DNA of 64,000 nt from the NCBI RefSeq assembly GCF_024206475.1, contig NZ_JAMBPR010000039.1, forward strand, positions 1 through 64,000, read 5' to 3'. Below the pieces are notes generated by a model, which was not told the origin of the DNA, made no database searches, and saw only the letters and a program-made list of their open reading frames with translations. The stretch is from Paraburkholderia sp. CNPSo 3274 (GTDB taxonomy: Bacteria; Pseudomonadota; Gammaproteobacteria; Burkholderiales; Burkholderiaceae). Positions within the stretch are counted from its first letter, which is position 1, and each line of letters begins with the position of its first letter. The position numbers and the translations under genes are program-made. Positions 33,512 through 42,496 of this stretch are shown piece by piece.

Positions 33512-33598
33512 TGCGTTTCCTTCTTTGGCGCGCGGCGTATGCGCCGCGCGAAAGTGCATCGAATGGTGTCGCGTAAGGCCGCAGGGCAGTGGCGCGGC

Positions 33599-34564
33599 CT
33601 ACTTCGTCACCGCAGCGGCCGGCCACGCAAAGCCCGGCTCGCCGGGCCCGGGCGCCGGCTGCGGCGCGCCGCCGAACAGCACGCTGCGCGGACTCGTGCT
33701 GAAGGTGCCCGCCGCGCGGTCCACGGCGCGCATGGCCGAGCGCACATCGTCGGTGAGCGAGTCGACGCGCGGCAGCGTGTCGTAGCCCACGCGCGCCGAC
33801 AGGTCCTGGATCGAGGCGTCGATCGAGGTGAGCGCCGCCCCCGCCTGGGCCGCCGCCGTGCCGGCTTTGTTGAGATTGGTCTGGAACGGGCCGTCCGGGC
33901 GGTTCATGCTCGTGATGAGCGTGTTGGTCGACTGCAGCGTGTGCTGCAACTCCGTCACCGCGCCCGGCAGCTGCTTCGCGGTGGGCTGGAGCTGCTGGGC
34001 GAGCACGTTCACGCTGCTCGCGGCCTGCTGCAGGCTGTTCACGGCCTGCATCACCTGCTTGCGGTTGTCCTCGGAGAGCATTTGGTCGATGTCGCCGGCA
34101 ATGCTGTCGAGCTTGCGCAGGAGCGCGTCGCCACGGCGCTGGAGCTGGTCGAGCAAGCCCGGGCGCAGCGGCAGCTCGGCCACGCGCGCCGCCGAAGAAT
34201 GCAGTGGCGAGAGGTCGATGCCATTGTCGTCGAGCTGCACGAACGCGATGCCTGTCACGCCCTGCAGCGCGAGCGAGCCGAAGGTGGAGCGCGTCATCGG
34301 CGCCTTCTGGTCGACGAGAATGCGAATGCGGATCTGGCCCGGATGCTGGGTATCGAACTTGATCGACTGCACCTTGCCCACGTCGATACCGCGAAAACGC
34401 ACCGCCGCGTCCGGATAGAGGCCCGTCACGCTCGAGCGCGAAATGAGGTCGTACGGCACGCGCACGGAGCGGTCGGCGCTGAAGAAGATGACGACAAGCG
34501 CGATCACGATGAGCAGCCCTATCGTGAACATGCCCGCCCAGAACGCATGCGGTTTGTTTTCCAT
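33599..34564 (-). CDS. MCE/MlaD-type periplasmic lipid-binding protein
   Basis: 321 residues. An N-terminal anchor helix (FWAGMFTIGLLIVIALVVIFF) is followed by the MCE domain (YDLISRSSVTGLYPDAAVRF, RGIDVGKVQSIKFD, ITGIAFVQLDDNG-type region). A long helical C-terminus follows (LQQAASSVNVLAQQLQ) that in relatives forms a tunnel or needle. It carries phospholipid across the periplasm with the permease and ATPase encoded just upstream. ATG 34564. Confidence 0.92.
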   Translation of the reverse strand: MENKPHAFWAGMFTIGLLIVIALVVIFFSADRSVRVPYDLISRSSVTGLYPDAAVRFRGIDVGKVQSIKFDTQHPGQIRIRILVDQKAPMTRSTFGSLALQGVTGIAFVQLDDNGIDLSPLHSSAARVAELPLRPGLLDQLQRRGDALLRKLDSIAGDIDQMLSEDNRKQVMQAVNSLQQAASSVNVLAQQLQPTAKQLPGAVTELQHTLQSTNTLITSMNRPDGPFQTNLNKAGTAAAQAGAALTSIDASIQDLSARVGYDTLPRVDSLTDDVRSAMRAVDRAAGTFSTSPRSVLFGGAPQPAPGPGEPGFAWPAAAVTK

Positions 34565-34637
34565 CGTCAGATTCCTTCTTTGGCGGCCGCGGCGCGCCGG
34601 TTAAGCCGGTCAAGCCGGATACGGGCGTGCGCAGGCC

Positions 34638-35573
34638 CTACCACGGCTTGTACCCCACGGCTGCTGGAGCGAGCGCCGCCGGCGGCAGCTTCGCGCGCCG
34701 CTCGGGCGGCAGCGCCTGGAGCGCGCGGCGACCGCGCATGCCCAGAAAGTACTCGCGGATGAACGGATGATCGACGCTCGCCGCCTCCTCCACGGGCGCC
34801 GCCACGAGCACCCTGCGCTCGGCCAGCACGGCCACGCGTGTGGAGAGCGCGACCATGGCGTCGAGGTCGTGCGTGACGAGCACGACGGTGAGCCCCAACG
34901 CCCGGTGCAGCGTGCTGATGAGGTCCACCACTTCATCGGAGGAGCGCGGATCGAGCCCAGCCGTGGGCTCGTCGAGAAAGAGCAGCTCCGGCTCCAGCAC
35001 GATCGCGCGCGCGAGGCCCACGCGCTTGATCATGCCGCCCGAGAGCGCGGCCGGCATTTTGGAGGCGTGCTTGCACGGCAGCCCCACCATTTCGAGCTTG
35101 AGCATCACGATGTCGCGCATCAGGCCGGCCGGCACCTTGCCAAGCTCGCGCACCGGCTGGGCGATGTTGTCGAACACGGTGAGCGACGAGAACAGCGCGC
35201 CTTGCTGGAACAGCATGCCGGTGCGCGTGCGCATGAGGCGCGCGCGCTCGGGATCGATGGTCGTGATGTTTTCGCCGAACATCTTGATGGTGCCCGAGGT
35301 CGGCTTCTCGAGCCCGAGGATCTGGCGCACGAGCGTGGTCTTGCCCGAGCCCGAGCCGCCCACCAGCGTGACGATCTCGCCACGGCGAATTTCCAGGTTC
35401 AGATGCTGATGGACGACGTTGCGCCCGTAGCGCTTCGAGAGATTGTGGACCTCGATCACCGGCTCGCCGATGGTCGGCAGCGGCAAATCCTGCGCGACCT
35501 CCTTGAGCGGCGTGGTGATCGTGCCGGTCGTTTTCGTCTCGATCGTCGTAACCGTCGTGCCAGTCGTGCTCAT
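34638..35573 (-). CDS. ABC transporter ATPase (MlaF-like)
   Basis: 311 residues. A Thr-rich N-terminal 35 residues is unusual for MlaF, followed by a complete ATPase: Walker A GGSGSGKTT, Q-loop FQQGALFSSLT (the conserved MlaF-type sequence), signature LSGGMIKRVGLARA, Walker B LLFLDEPTAGLDP and H-loop THD. It energises phospholipid movement by the permease. ATG 35573 overlaps the permease stop by four bases. Confidence 0.93.
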   Translation of the reverse strand: MSTTGTTVTTIETKTTGTITTPLKEVAQDLPLPTIGEPVIEVHNLSKRYGRNVVHQHLNLEIRRGEIVTLVGGSGSGKTTLVRQILGLEKPTSGTIKMFGENITTIDPERARLMRTRTGMLFQQGALFSSLTVFDNIAQPVRELGKVPAGLMRDIVMLKLEMVGLPCKHASKMPAALSGGMIKRVGLARAIVLEPELLFLDEPTAGLDPRSSDEVVDLISTLHRALGLTVVLVTHDLDAMVALSTRVAVLAERRVLVAAPVEEAASVDHPFIREYFLGMRGRRALQALPPERRAKLPPAALAPAAVGYKPW

Positions 35574-36733
35574 GAAAGCCCCACGTTCTGGAACAGGATC
35601 GCAAACACGGCGTCGGCGAGGATCACGATCGTGATCGACGTGACGACCGACGTGGTCGTGCCCTCGCCCAGGCTCTGCGAATTCGCCTTGATGCGAAAGC
35701 CGAAGTGACAGCCCACGATCGCCACCAGCATGCCGAACGCCACTCCTTTGCCGAGGCCGATCCACACGTTGGCGATCGGCACGACGCTGGGCATCGAGCG
35801 CATGAACCACGAAATGTCGATACCCAGCACGATCTTCGCCGCGATCGCGCCGCCTAGCAACGCAATGATGTCGGTCCAGATCACGAGCAGCGGCATGGCG
35901 ACGCCGAGCGCGATCACGCGCGGCAGGATGAGGCGCAGGCCGTGCGAGATGCCCATCACGCGCATGGCGTCGAGTTCTTCGGTCACGCGCATCACGCCGA
36001 TCTGCGCGGTGATGGCCGAGCCCGAGCGCCCTGCCACGAGAATCGCCGAGAGCACGGGCCCGAGTTCGCGGATCACCGCGAGGCCGAGGATGTTGACGAT
36101 GAACTGGTTCGCGCCGAAGAGGCGCAATTGCTGCGCCGAAAGGTACGACAGCACGATGCCGATCAGAAACGCGACGAGCGCCGTGATGGGCAGCGCGCGC
36201 GCGCCGGCGTTGTAGATGTTCGCCGAAATCTCGATCCAGGGCGTGACCTTGGGCTTGCGCACCACGAGCAGCAGATCGAGGATCACGCGCCCGAACATGG
36301 CGATGCCGCCATACAGGTGGTCGAAGAACGAGAAAATCGCGAGGCCGAGCTGCGTGACCGGATCGACGCGCACGATGCGCTCCGCCGGCTCGCGCACGGA
36401 GTCGAGCAGCGCGATGCGCTCGAAGATGTCGCGCTGCGTTTGCGTGAGGTCGACGAGATCGGCCGGCAGCTTGTGGCCCCAGGCGAGCCAGAGCGCCTGG
36501 CCGCCGACGTGGTCCATGCGCTCCACGCGCGAGAGGTCCCATTCGCCGATGCGCTCTTCGGCGAGCGCGCGCAGGCGCCGGGTCGCGCCGCCCTGTTCGC
36601 GGTCGCGCGCGAGCGCGAGCGCTGTCCACTGGCCAGACAGGCGCACGGTCTTTCCGTGGGTGCCGGCCGAGACTTCAAGGCCGGGCGGCGTGTCTTGATT
36701 CAAGGGTAAGCACTCGGCGGACGGGGTGAGCAA
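35570..36733 (-). CDS. MlaE-type ABC permease with N-terminal STAS-like region
   Basis: 387 residues. The C-terminal 260 residues are the MlaE permease: FLIGIVLSYLSAQQLRLFGA, RELGPVLSAILVAGRSGSA, MRVTEELDAMRVMGI. The N-terminal 110 residues (VRLSGQWTALALARDRE, WDLSRVERMDHVGGQALWLA) resemble a STAS domain, as in the two-domain MlaE-like permeases of Mce operons. First gene of the operon. No ATG fits: a TTG at 36733 or a TTG at 36703 is the likely start. Confidence 0.88.
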   Translation of the reverse strand: MLTPSAECLPLNQDTPPGLEVSAGTHGKTVRLSGQWTALALARDREQGGATRRLRALAEERIGEWDLSRVERMDHVGGQALWLAWGHKLPADLVDLTQTQRDIFERIALLDSVREPAERIVRVDPVTQLGLAIFSFFDHLYGGIAMFGRVILDLLLVVRKPKVTPWIEISANIYNAGARALPITALVAFLIGIVLSYLSAQQLRLFGANQFIVNILGLAVIRELGPVLSAILVAGRSGSAITAQIGVMRVTEELDAMRVMGISHGLRLILPRVIALGVAMPLLVIWTDIIALLGGAIAAKIVLGIDISWFMRSMPSVVPIANVWIGLGKGVAFGMLVAIVGCHFGFRIKANSQSLGEGTTTSVVTSITIVILADAVFAILFQNVGLS

Positions 36734-37054
36734 ACATTGTAGCGAACGCGCCCCGTTTCGTCGGTCCGAAAGCGCACGGCCGGCGCTCAGACACGAGGCG
36801 AACTGTGGGCAACTCTCTGGATAACTTGTGGACTGCCTGTGGGCAGCCTGTGAATTGCCTATAGATTAAGCAAATTGCGCGAAAATCGGCGGTGCGGTTA
36901 TCACTTTCGGATCCCATCGGACACCTTCGATCCTGTGGACGATTCCGTGGATAACCTGTGGGCTACCTGTGGGTGGCGTGTGGATTACCCGCATTTCGGG
37001 TCGAAACCAGCGTCGCGGCCTGCTGCCCGCGCCCCAGCCACTACAATATGAGAC
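36734..37054. other. 321-base intergenic region with a cluster of TGTGGATAA-like boxes
   Basis: Divergent region between the permease and birA. Between 36802 and 36988 about ten boxes of the form TGTGG(A/G) occur in two groups, including CTGGATAAC, CGTGGATAAC and TGTGGATTA, close to the DnaA box TGTGGATAA. No gene was seen. Confidence 0.6.
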
Positions 37055-37966
37055 ATGAACGCGACGCCCCCCACCTCCGATACTCCGAGCGCCGGCGACT
37101 GGCGCATCGACCGCAACCGCGCGATCACGCTGTTCGGCCCGGCCGCGAACGACTGGCCCATCGAGATCGTCGAGGAAACCGGCTCGACCAACGCCGACCT
37201 CATGGCGCGCCTGAAGGCGCTGCCGCAAAAGCGCGACGCGCTCGCGCGCCCGATCGTGCGCGTGGCCTATCTGCAGACGGCCGGCCGGGGCCGGCGCGGC
37301 CGCACCTGGGTCGCGCAGCCCGGCGACGCGCTGCTGTTCTCGATCGGCTGCGTGCTGCCGCGCCCGATCGAAGGGCTTGCGGGTTTGAGCCTCGCCATCG
37401 GCTCGGCGCTGGTGGACGGCCTGCGCACGCTGCCCGTGACCGCGCCCGGACAAATCGCGCTCAAGTGGCCCAATGACGTGCTGCTCGAAGGCGACAAGCT
37501 GGTGGGAATCCTCGTGGAGACAGCCTGGACCACCGCCGACGCCACAGCGGTTGTGATCGGCATCGGCACGAACGTGCGCGGCGAAGATGCGCTCGCCGCC
37601 AGGGTCGAGGCGCTCAACGCCGCGGGCGGCAGTGCGGCGGTCGTGCCCGGTACGACGCCCACGGCACTTTCACGCGCGTGGCCGAATGCCAACCTCACCG
37701 ACACACTCGCCGCCGAGCTCAACGCGCTCGAAGCCGCGCTGCAACGCTTCGGCGCGGCGGGCTTTGCGCCCTTCCAGGCGCGCTGGAACGCGTGCCACGC
37801 GTACGCGGGCCGCGAGGTCGCCATCTACGAGCAAGGACGGGAGCTGCTGCGCGGCACGGCGGCCGGCGTGGACGAGCGCGGCCAGTTGCTCGTGGATACG
37901 CCGGGCGGCCGCGAGACCGTCACGGCTGGCGACGTGTCGCTGCGGCTCGCGGACAGCGGCGCATGA
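37055..37966 (+). CDS. birA: BirA: biotin-[acetyl-CoA-carboxylase] ligase
   Basis: 303 residues. The catalytic motifs ETGSTNADLMA, QTAGRGRRGRTWVA (biotinyl-AMP loop) and LKWPNDVLLEGDKLVGIL are intact, and the C-terminal SH3-like domain follows (GRELLRGTAAGVDERGQLLV). It lacks the N-terminal helix-turn-helix of E. coli BirA, so it attaches biotin to carboxylases but probably does not repress biotin genes. Its stop overlaps the coaX start by ATGA. Confidence 0.93.
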   Translation: MNATPPTSDTPSAGDWRIDRNRAITLFGPAANDWPIEIVEETGSTNADLMARLKALPQKRDALARPIVRVAYLQTAGRGRRGRTWVAQPGDALLFSIGCVLPRPIEGLAGLSLAIGSALVDGLRTLPVTAPGQIALKWPNDVLLEGDKLVGILVETAWTTADATAVVIGIGTNVRGEDALAARVEALNAAGGSAAVVPGTTPTALSRAWPNANLTDTLAAELNALEAALQRFGAAGFAPFQARWNACHAYAGREVAIYEQGRELLRGTAAGVDERGQLLVDTPGGRETVTAGDVSLRLADSGA

Positions 37967-38763
37967 GGCGCGGCCCCTTCCTCCTGATCGACGCAGGCAA
38001 CAGCCGGATCAAATGGGCGCTCGTCGCGCAGGACGGGTCGCGCCTGCATGCGGGAACGATCGATCATGTGCGCGATGAGGGCACGCAAGCCACGCCCGCC
38101 GCTCCTGAGGCCGGTAGCGAAGAATGGGCGGCACTGCCCCGGCCCGCCGGCGCGTGGATCTCGAACGTCGCGGGCGTGGCAGTCGGGGAACGCCTCGACG
38201 CGCTGGTGGAGGCGCACTGGCCCGGTCTCTCGCGCACCGTGGTGCGCGCCTGCGCGCAGCAATGCGGCGTGACGAACAGCTATGCCACGCCCGACGCGCT
38301 GGGCAGCGACCGCTGGGCCGGCATGATCGGTGCGCACGCCGCGTATCCGGGCGAGCCGCTCCTGATCGCGACATTCGGCACAGCCACCACGCTCGAAGCG
38401 CTGCGCGCCGACGGCACGTTCGTGGGCGGCATGATCGCGCCGGGCTTCACGCTCATGATGCGCTCGCTCGGCGAGCACACCGCGCAATTGCCCGTGGTCG
38501 CCGGCGGCATGGCGAATGCTGCCCGCCCGGGCATCGCCTTCGCCACCGACACGCGAAGCTCGATCTCGGCGGGCTGTGCGCTCGCGCAGGCCGCGCTCAT
38601 CGAGCGCGCCTGGGCCGATTTACAGGATGCGTGGAGACTGCCGGTGCGGGTCGTGGTGAGCGGCGGCGCGGCGGCCGAAGTGACAGCGGCGCTCAAGGTA
38701 CCGCATACTCGCCACGATGCACTGGTGCTTTCGGGCCTGGCGCTTATCGCGGCGCAGTCCTGA
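37963..38763 (+). CDS. coaX: CoaX: type III pantothenate kinase
   Basis: 266 residues. ASKHA-fold motifs: LLIDAGNSRIKWAL (phosphate 1), GSDRWAGMIGAHA, ATFGTATTLEAL and GGMIAPGFTLMMRSL. It performs the first step of CoA synthesis from pantothenate. ATG 37963 overlaps birA (ATGA). The birA-coaX pair is conserved in Burkholderia relatives. Confidence 0.93.
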   Translation: MRRGPFLLIDAGNSRIKWALVAQDGSRLHAGTIDHVRDEGTQATPAAPEAGSEEWAALPRPAGAWISNVAGVAVGERLDALVEAHWPGLSRTVVRACAQQCGVTNSYATPDALGSDRWAGMIGAHAAYPGEPLLIATFGTATTLEALRADGTFVGGMIAPGFTLMMRSLGEHTAQLPVVAGGMANAARPGIAFATDTRSSISAGCALAQAALIERAWADLQDAWRLPVRVVVSGGAAAEVTAALKVPHTRHDALVLSGLALIAAQS

Positions 38764-38836
38764 GGCGCGCGCGACCAACGCGCCGCCCACCTCTAGCGCT
38801 GAAACTGAACGAACGATTTGGAAGGAGCTTCACACG

Positions 38837-39076
38837 ATGCTGCGCTGGCTGATCGCCATTCTGATTCTCGCCAACGGGCTAGCCTTTGCGGCCATTGGCG
38901 GCGTGTTCGGCCCGACGCCCTCGTCGGGTACGCGCGAAACCCAGCACCTGAACCGGCAGATCCACCCCGAGCGGCTCGTGGTGAAGGCGCTCCGGCCCAC
39001 CGAATCGGCCGACGTGCCGACCGTCGGCGGCCCGGTGGCGGATCCGGCGGTGCAGGCGTCAACCCTGTCGCAGTAA
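38837..39076 (+). CDS. Small membrane-anchored protein downstream of coaX (79 aa)
   Basis: One N-terminal hydrophobic helix (LRWLIAILILANGLAFAAIG) and a polar tail with HLNRQIHPERLVVKAL. GAAGGAG lies 8 bases before ATG 38837. It follows coaX by 73 bases. It resembles the membrane-proximal part of small cell-envelope proteins in this genus; no function is known. Confidence 0.75.
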   Translation: MLRWLIAILILANGLAFAAIGGVFGPTPSSGTRETQHLNRQIHPERLVVKALRPTESADVPTVGGPVADPAVQASTLSQ

Positions 39077-39093
39077 GCGGCGCTTCAAACACG

Positions 39094-39150
39094 ACCGGCC
39101 GGAGGTCGGGCGCGCCCAAGCCTTGGGCGGCCCGGCCTCCGGCCGGTTTT
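39094..39150 (+). terminator. Terminator after the birA-coaX operon
   Basis: Long GC stem, ACCGGCCGGAGG paired with CCTCCGGCCGGT, then TTTT. Confidence 0.8.
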
Positions 39151-39195
39151 GCATCGTCCGCCGCACGGTGTGAAGGTGCGGACGCATGCCAGAAC

Positions 39196-39687
39196 TTACT
39201 TCGATCCTTCCTGCGCGCGCACTTTCTGCAGCAGCTTCGTCGTGGAGCGGTCGTGCTCGAAGGCGATCGCGAGCGAGCGCCCGCCCCAGCCGCGCACCAG
39301 CGCCGACTCCGGCAGCGCGTCCATGTCGTAGTCGCCGCCCTTCACGAGAATGTCCGGACGCACGGCCCCGATCAGCTCGACGGGCGTTTGCTCGCCGAAC
39401 TGCACGACCCAGTCCACACTCTCCAGCGCCGCCAGCAGCGCCATGCGGTCGTTCTCGTTGTTGATGGGGCGGTCGTCGCCCTTGCCGAGCCTCTTCACCG
39501 AAGCGTCGCTATTCACGCCGACGATCAGCGTGGCGCCCAGCGCCTTCGCATCGGCGAGATAGGTGACGTGTCCGCGGTGCAGGATGTCGAAGACGCCATT
39601 GGTGAACACCACTGGGCCGGGCAGCGAGGCGCGCAGTTGCGCGAGCGCCTCGCGGGTCGTGATCTTGCGTTCGAAGGAAGCGGGCAT
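39196..39687 (-). CDS. rfaE2: D-glycero-beta-D-manno-heptose 1-phosphate adenylyltransferase (RfaE2/HldE C-domain)
   Basis: 163 residues. Nucleotidyltransferase motif FTNGVFDILHRGHVTYL (HxGH), VGVNSDASVKRLGKG and a late KGGDYDMDALPE. It activates heptose-1-phosphate with ATP for lipopolysaccharide core synthesis. Single-domain here; the kinase half (RfaE1) must be elsewhere. ATG 39687 fits the family start; longer reading to 39732 lacks support. Confidence 0.92.
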   Translation of the reverse strand: MPASFERKITTREALAQLRASLPGPVVFTNGVFDILHRGHVTYLADAKALGATLIVGVNSDASVKRLGKGDDRPINNENDRMALLAALESVDWVVQFGEQTPVELIGAVRPDILVKGGDYDMDALPESALVRGWGGRSLAIAFEHDRSTTKLLQKVRAQEGSK

Positions 39688-39839
39688 GGAATGAGGCTCG
39701 GATAAAAAATGGGCGCGGATCGAATCGGGCAAGTCATCGACAAACGCGCCAATGAAAACGGCCCGTCACGCGAGGAGCGCTTCGGGCCGTCCCGGTCGCG
39801 GCGCGCCACGAAGACGCGCACGCGAGATGTCCCGGCGCG

Positions 39840-40709
39840 TCAGGCCGGCTGTTGCGTGCCTTGCTCGGCCTGCAGGCGCTGTACCACTTCCTTGCGATAG
39901 CGGTTCAGTTCCTGTGCCGTGGTGAACGTGCGCTCGAACAGGATCGAGAGGTTGTGCAGAATGCGCTCGATCACCTTCTTTTCCCAGCCGTCGTCGAAGC
40001 GGATCTGCTCGTCGAGCCAGCGCTCGAGCCATTCCGGGTCGGGCAGGCGCGACTGCACGGTGTCGCGCGGGAACAGCGCCTGGTTCACGTGCAGGTTCGT
40101 TGGGTGCAGCGGCTTTTCGGTGCGGCGCGCCGAAGCCATCAGCACGCCGATCTTCGCAAACGCCGCGCGGGCGACGTCGCCGAAATTGTTGAGCGCCTTC
40201 TTCATGTAACGCAGATACGCGCCGCCGTGGCGCGCTTCGTCACGCGAAATCGTTTCGTAGATGGCCTTGATGACCGGCTCCGTGTGCCATTCGGCGGCAC
40301 GGCGATACCAGTGGTTCAGGCGGATTTCGCCGCAGAAGTGCAGCATGAGCGTTTCGAGCGGCGGCGCCGGATCGAACTCGAAGCGCACGGCGTGCAGCTC
40401 TTCCTCGCTCGGCACCATTTCCGGCTTGAAGCGGCGCAGGTATTCCATGAGCACGAGCGAATGCTTTTGCTCCTCGAAGAACCACACGCTCATGAATGCC
40501 GAAAAGTCGCTGTCGTGATGGTTGTCGCGCAGGAACATTTCCGTGGCCGGCAGCGCCGACCATTCGGTGATCGCGTTCATCTTGATGGTCGCGGCCTGCT
40601 CATCGGTAAGGAGCGACGCATCGAACTTGTCCCAGGGAATGTCCTTTTCCATGTCCCAACGGACCGATTCGAGCGATTTGTAAAGTTCCGGATAAAGCAT
40701 CGTGTTCAT
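39840..40709 (-). CDS. Ferritin-like diiron protein (acyl-ACP desaturase-like)
   Basis: 289 residues, all-helical. Two ExxH-type diiron motifs are seen in WFFEEQKHSLVL and SRDEARHGGAYL, with further Glu in EWSALPATEMF and FCGEIRLNHW, spaced as in ribonucleotide-reductase/desaturase-type four-helix bundles. It may be an acyl-ACP desaturase or another O2-activating oxidase; the substrate is not shown. Start ATG 40709. Confidence 0.82.
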   Translation of the reverse strand: MNTMLYPELYKSLESVRWDMEKDIPWDKFDASLLTDEQAATIKMNAITEWSALPATEMFLRDNHHDSDFSAFMSVWFFEEQKHSLVLMEYLRRFKPEMVPSEEELHAVRFEFDPAPPLETLMLHFCGEIRLNHWYRRAAEWHTEPVIKAIYETISRDEARHGGAYLRYMKKALNNFGDVARAAFAKIGVLMASARRTEKPLHPTNLHVNQALFPRDTVQSRLPDPEWLERWLDEQIRFDDGWEKKVIERILHNLSILFERTFTTAQELNRYRKEVVQRLQAEQGTQQPA

Positions 40710-41194
40710 AGTCCCGCCCCTGATCTGCGCAAAACGCGCGCATGACGAATTCGTAGCGTGCCGCGTGCCGCATACAACGCGGCCGCGCAGGCAAAAAGCA
40801 TTTAATTTTACGCGGTATCCGGCCCTCTGGACGCAATCGCAGACCGGCGAACGCAACACGCGTTGCCCCACGACAATCCAGCTAACCGGAATGAAGGCGC
40901 CGTCGTGGATTCTGGGTAGCTGCTCCGTTCCTTGAACCCGGCCGCCTGATACCGCTGATCACCACCGATACCCGCGAGGCGTGCGAGCCATCGCCGCGGG
41001 CCTATGCGACACAATGTCGCACTCTAGCGCCCTGCGTTCGACGTCCTTTTGACACACCTTGCTGGCTGATTTTCCAATGGGCAAACATCCCGCCCGTCAA
41101 GGCCGTGGAACCCGCGCGGCGAAGCGCCGCAACGCCGCCCGCAACTCCCACAAATAACCAGAAAAACCTTACACAATAATAGCATGCCGGTGTT
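40710..41194. other. 485-base region without a recognised gene
   Basis: Upstream of the ferritin-like gene and downstream of the patatin gene. TGCGACA-CAA-TGTCGCA (41005-41021) is a perfect small palindrome. Open frames here have no ribosome site or protein-like composition. Confidence 0.5.
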
Positions 41195-42400
41195 TCAGTT
41201 CCGCCACACCCCAAAATCGTTGATCGCGCCGTCTGTCGGAGCTTTGAGCCAAGTCAAAAGAACATCACTTTGCGCAAGCGTGTCGCGGTAACCCAGCTCG
41301 ATCAATTCACACGTGAATTCACGCTCGAACAGCAAATAGCTCGCAAATGCCGCGCCCGAAGCGCGGTTGCCGCCCATCGCGCCCAGCAGCATGCGCACCG
41401 AGCGCGGCAACTGCCGCAAATGGCGCGCGGCGATCAGCTCGATACGCTCGCTCGGCGCGATCGCGAGCACCTCGACATGCCGCCAGCCGCTTTCCGGCTC
41501 CACCGTCTGTGGCAGTTGCAGCACCATGCGGTTCACGTGCTCGATGCGCTCGATATCGGCGCCGAGCGAGTCGAGGAAGACGCTCGCGAGCACCTGCTGG
41601 CCGATCTGCGCGAGCGTCGGATACCGGTCGATGTCGGGGCGCGTCGCGGGCACTTCCGGCGTGGGCGCAGCGGCGCCCAGCACGACGATGCGCTGCGCGC
41701 CGAAGTGGATGGCGGGCGAGAGCGGTGCGGTCTGCCGGATCGAGCCGTCGCCGAAATATTCGTGGCGGCCGTCGAGTTCGAGACGCACGGCCGGGAACAC
41801 GAACGGAATCGCCGCCGAAGCGAGCAGATGCGCGGGCGTGAGCGCGACCATGCGCGCAGTGCGTTGCGCGCGCCGCCACGCGCTAATCGGCTCGCATGCC
41901 TGGTAGAACGTGACATGCCGCCCCGACGAATAGCTGAGCGCCGTGACGGCGAGCGCGTAGAGCAGTCGCTCGTCGAGCATCTGCTCGATGCGATGGAAAT
42001 TGAGCGCGTGCGGGAGCATCCGCGCGAGCGGCGTGCTGTCGAACAAGGTGCGCGGCGCGGCGCGCGCACCCACGCTGGATGCAGCCCAGCCGAACGCGAG
42101 CGCGGCGAGCCAGCGCGCGCCCGCGGCCGCGACGCCGGGCCAGTCGGTGCGATAGATCCGGCTTGCGCGCATGTCCGACCAGATGTCGACGAGGCGCGCC
42201 GCCCCGTGCGCGAACTGGTCGGCGTGGCTCGCGATCGAGGTGGCGTTGATCGCGCCCGCCGAGGTGCCGCAGATTACCGTGAAGGGCATGGCGCGGCGCG
42301 CCGGCTCGGCCTGGCTGGCCAGCTCGGCAAGCGCGCGCAAGGCGCCGGCCTGGTAGGCCGCACGCGCGCCGCCGCCCATCATTACGAGCGCAAGCCGCAT
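41195..42400 (-). CDS. Patatin-like phospholipase
   Basis: 401 residues. Glycine-rich oxyanion loop MGGGARAAYQAG, nucleophile in GTSAG (Ser 47) and the dyad Asp in FGDGSIRQ. Ser-Asp dyad lipases of this family act on phospholipids or acyl esters. No signal peptide. The C-terminal 100 residues (EREFTCELIELGYRDTL) are typical of the long bacterial subfamily. Start ATG 42400. Confidence 0.9.
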   Translation of the reverse strand: MRLALVMMGGGARAAYQAGALRALAELASQAEPARRAMPFTVICGTSAGAINATSIASHADQFAHGAARLVDIWSDMRASRIYRTDWPGVAAAGARWLAALAFGWAASSVGARAAPRTLFDSTPLARMLPHALNFHRIEQMLDERLLYALAVTALSYSSGRHVTFYQACEPISAWRRAQRTARMVALTPAHLLASAAIPFVFPAVRLELDGRHEYFGDGSIRQTAPLSPAIHFGAQRIVVLGAAAPTPEVPATRPDIDRYPTLAQIGQQVLASVFLDSLGADIERIEHVNRMVLQLPQTVEPESGWRHVEVLAIAPSERIELIAARHLRQLPRSVRMLLGAMGGNRASGAAFASYLLFEREFTCELIELGYRDTLAQSDVLLTWLKAPTDGAINDFGVWRN

Positions 42401-42496
42401 GATGCCGACGCTCCCCGCTTTGTGCCGTTTTTGTCCCGCAGTCGCGTTTCTATTGCGTCCCGCGGGACGGTTCTTCGTGACGTGACGCGGCGCGCC

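Noticed and set aside
34638..36629. Very long frame spanning the ATPase and part of the permease
   Set aside because: The upstream two thirds are out of frame with the MlaE permease and Arg-rich; the ATPase starts at 35573.
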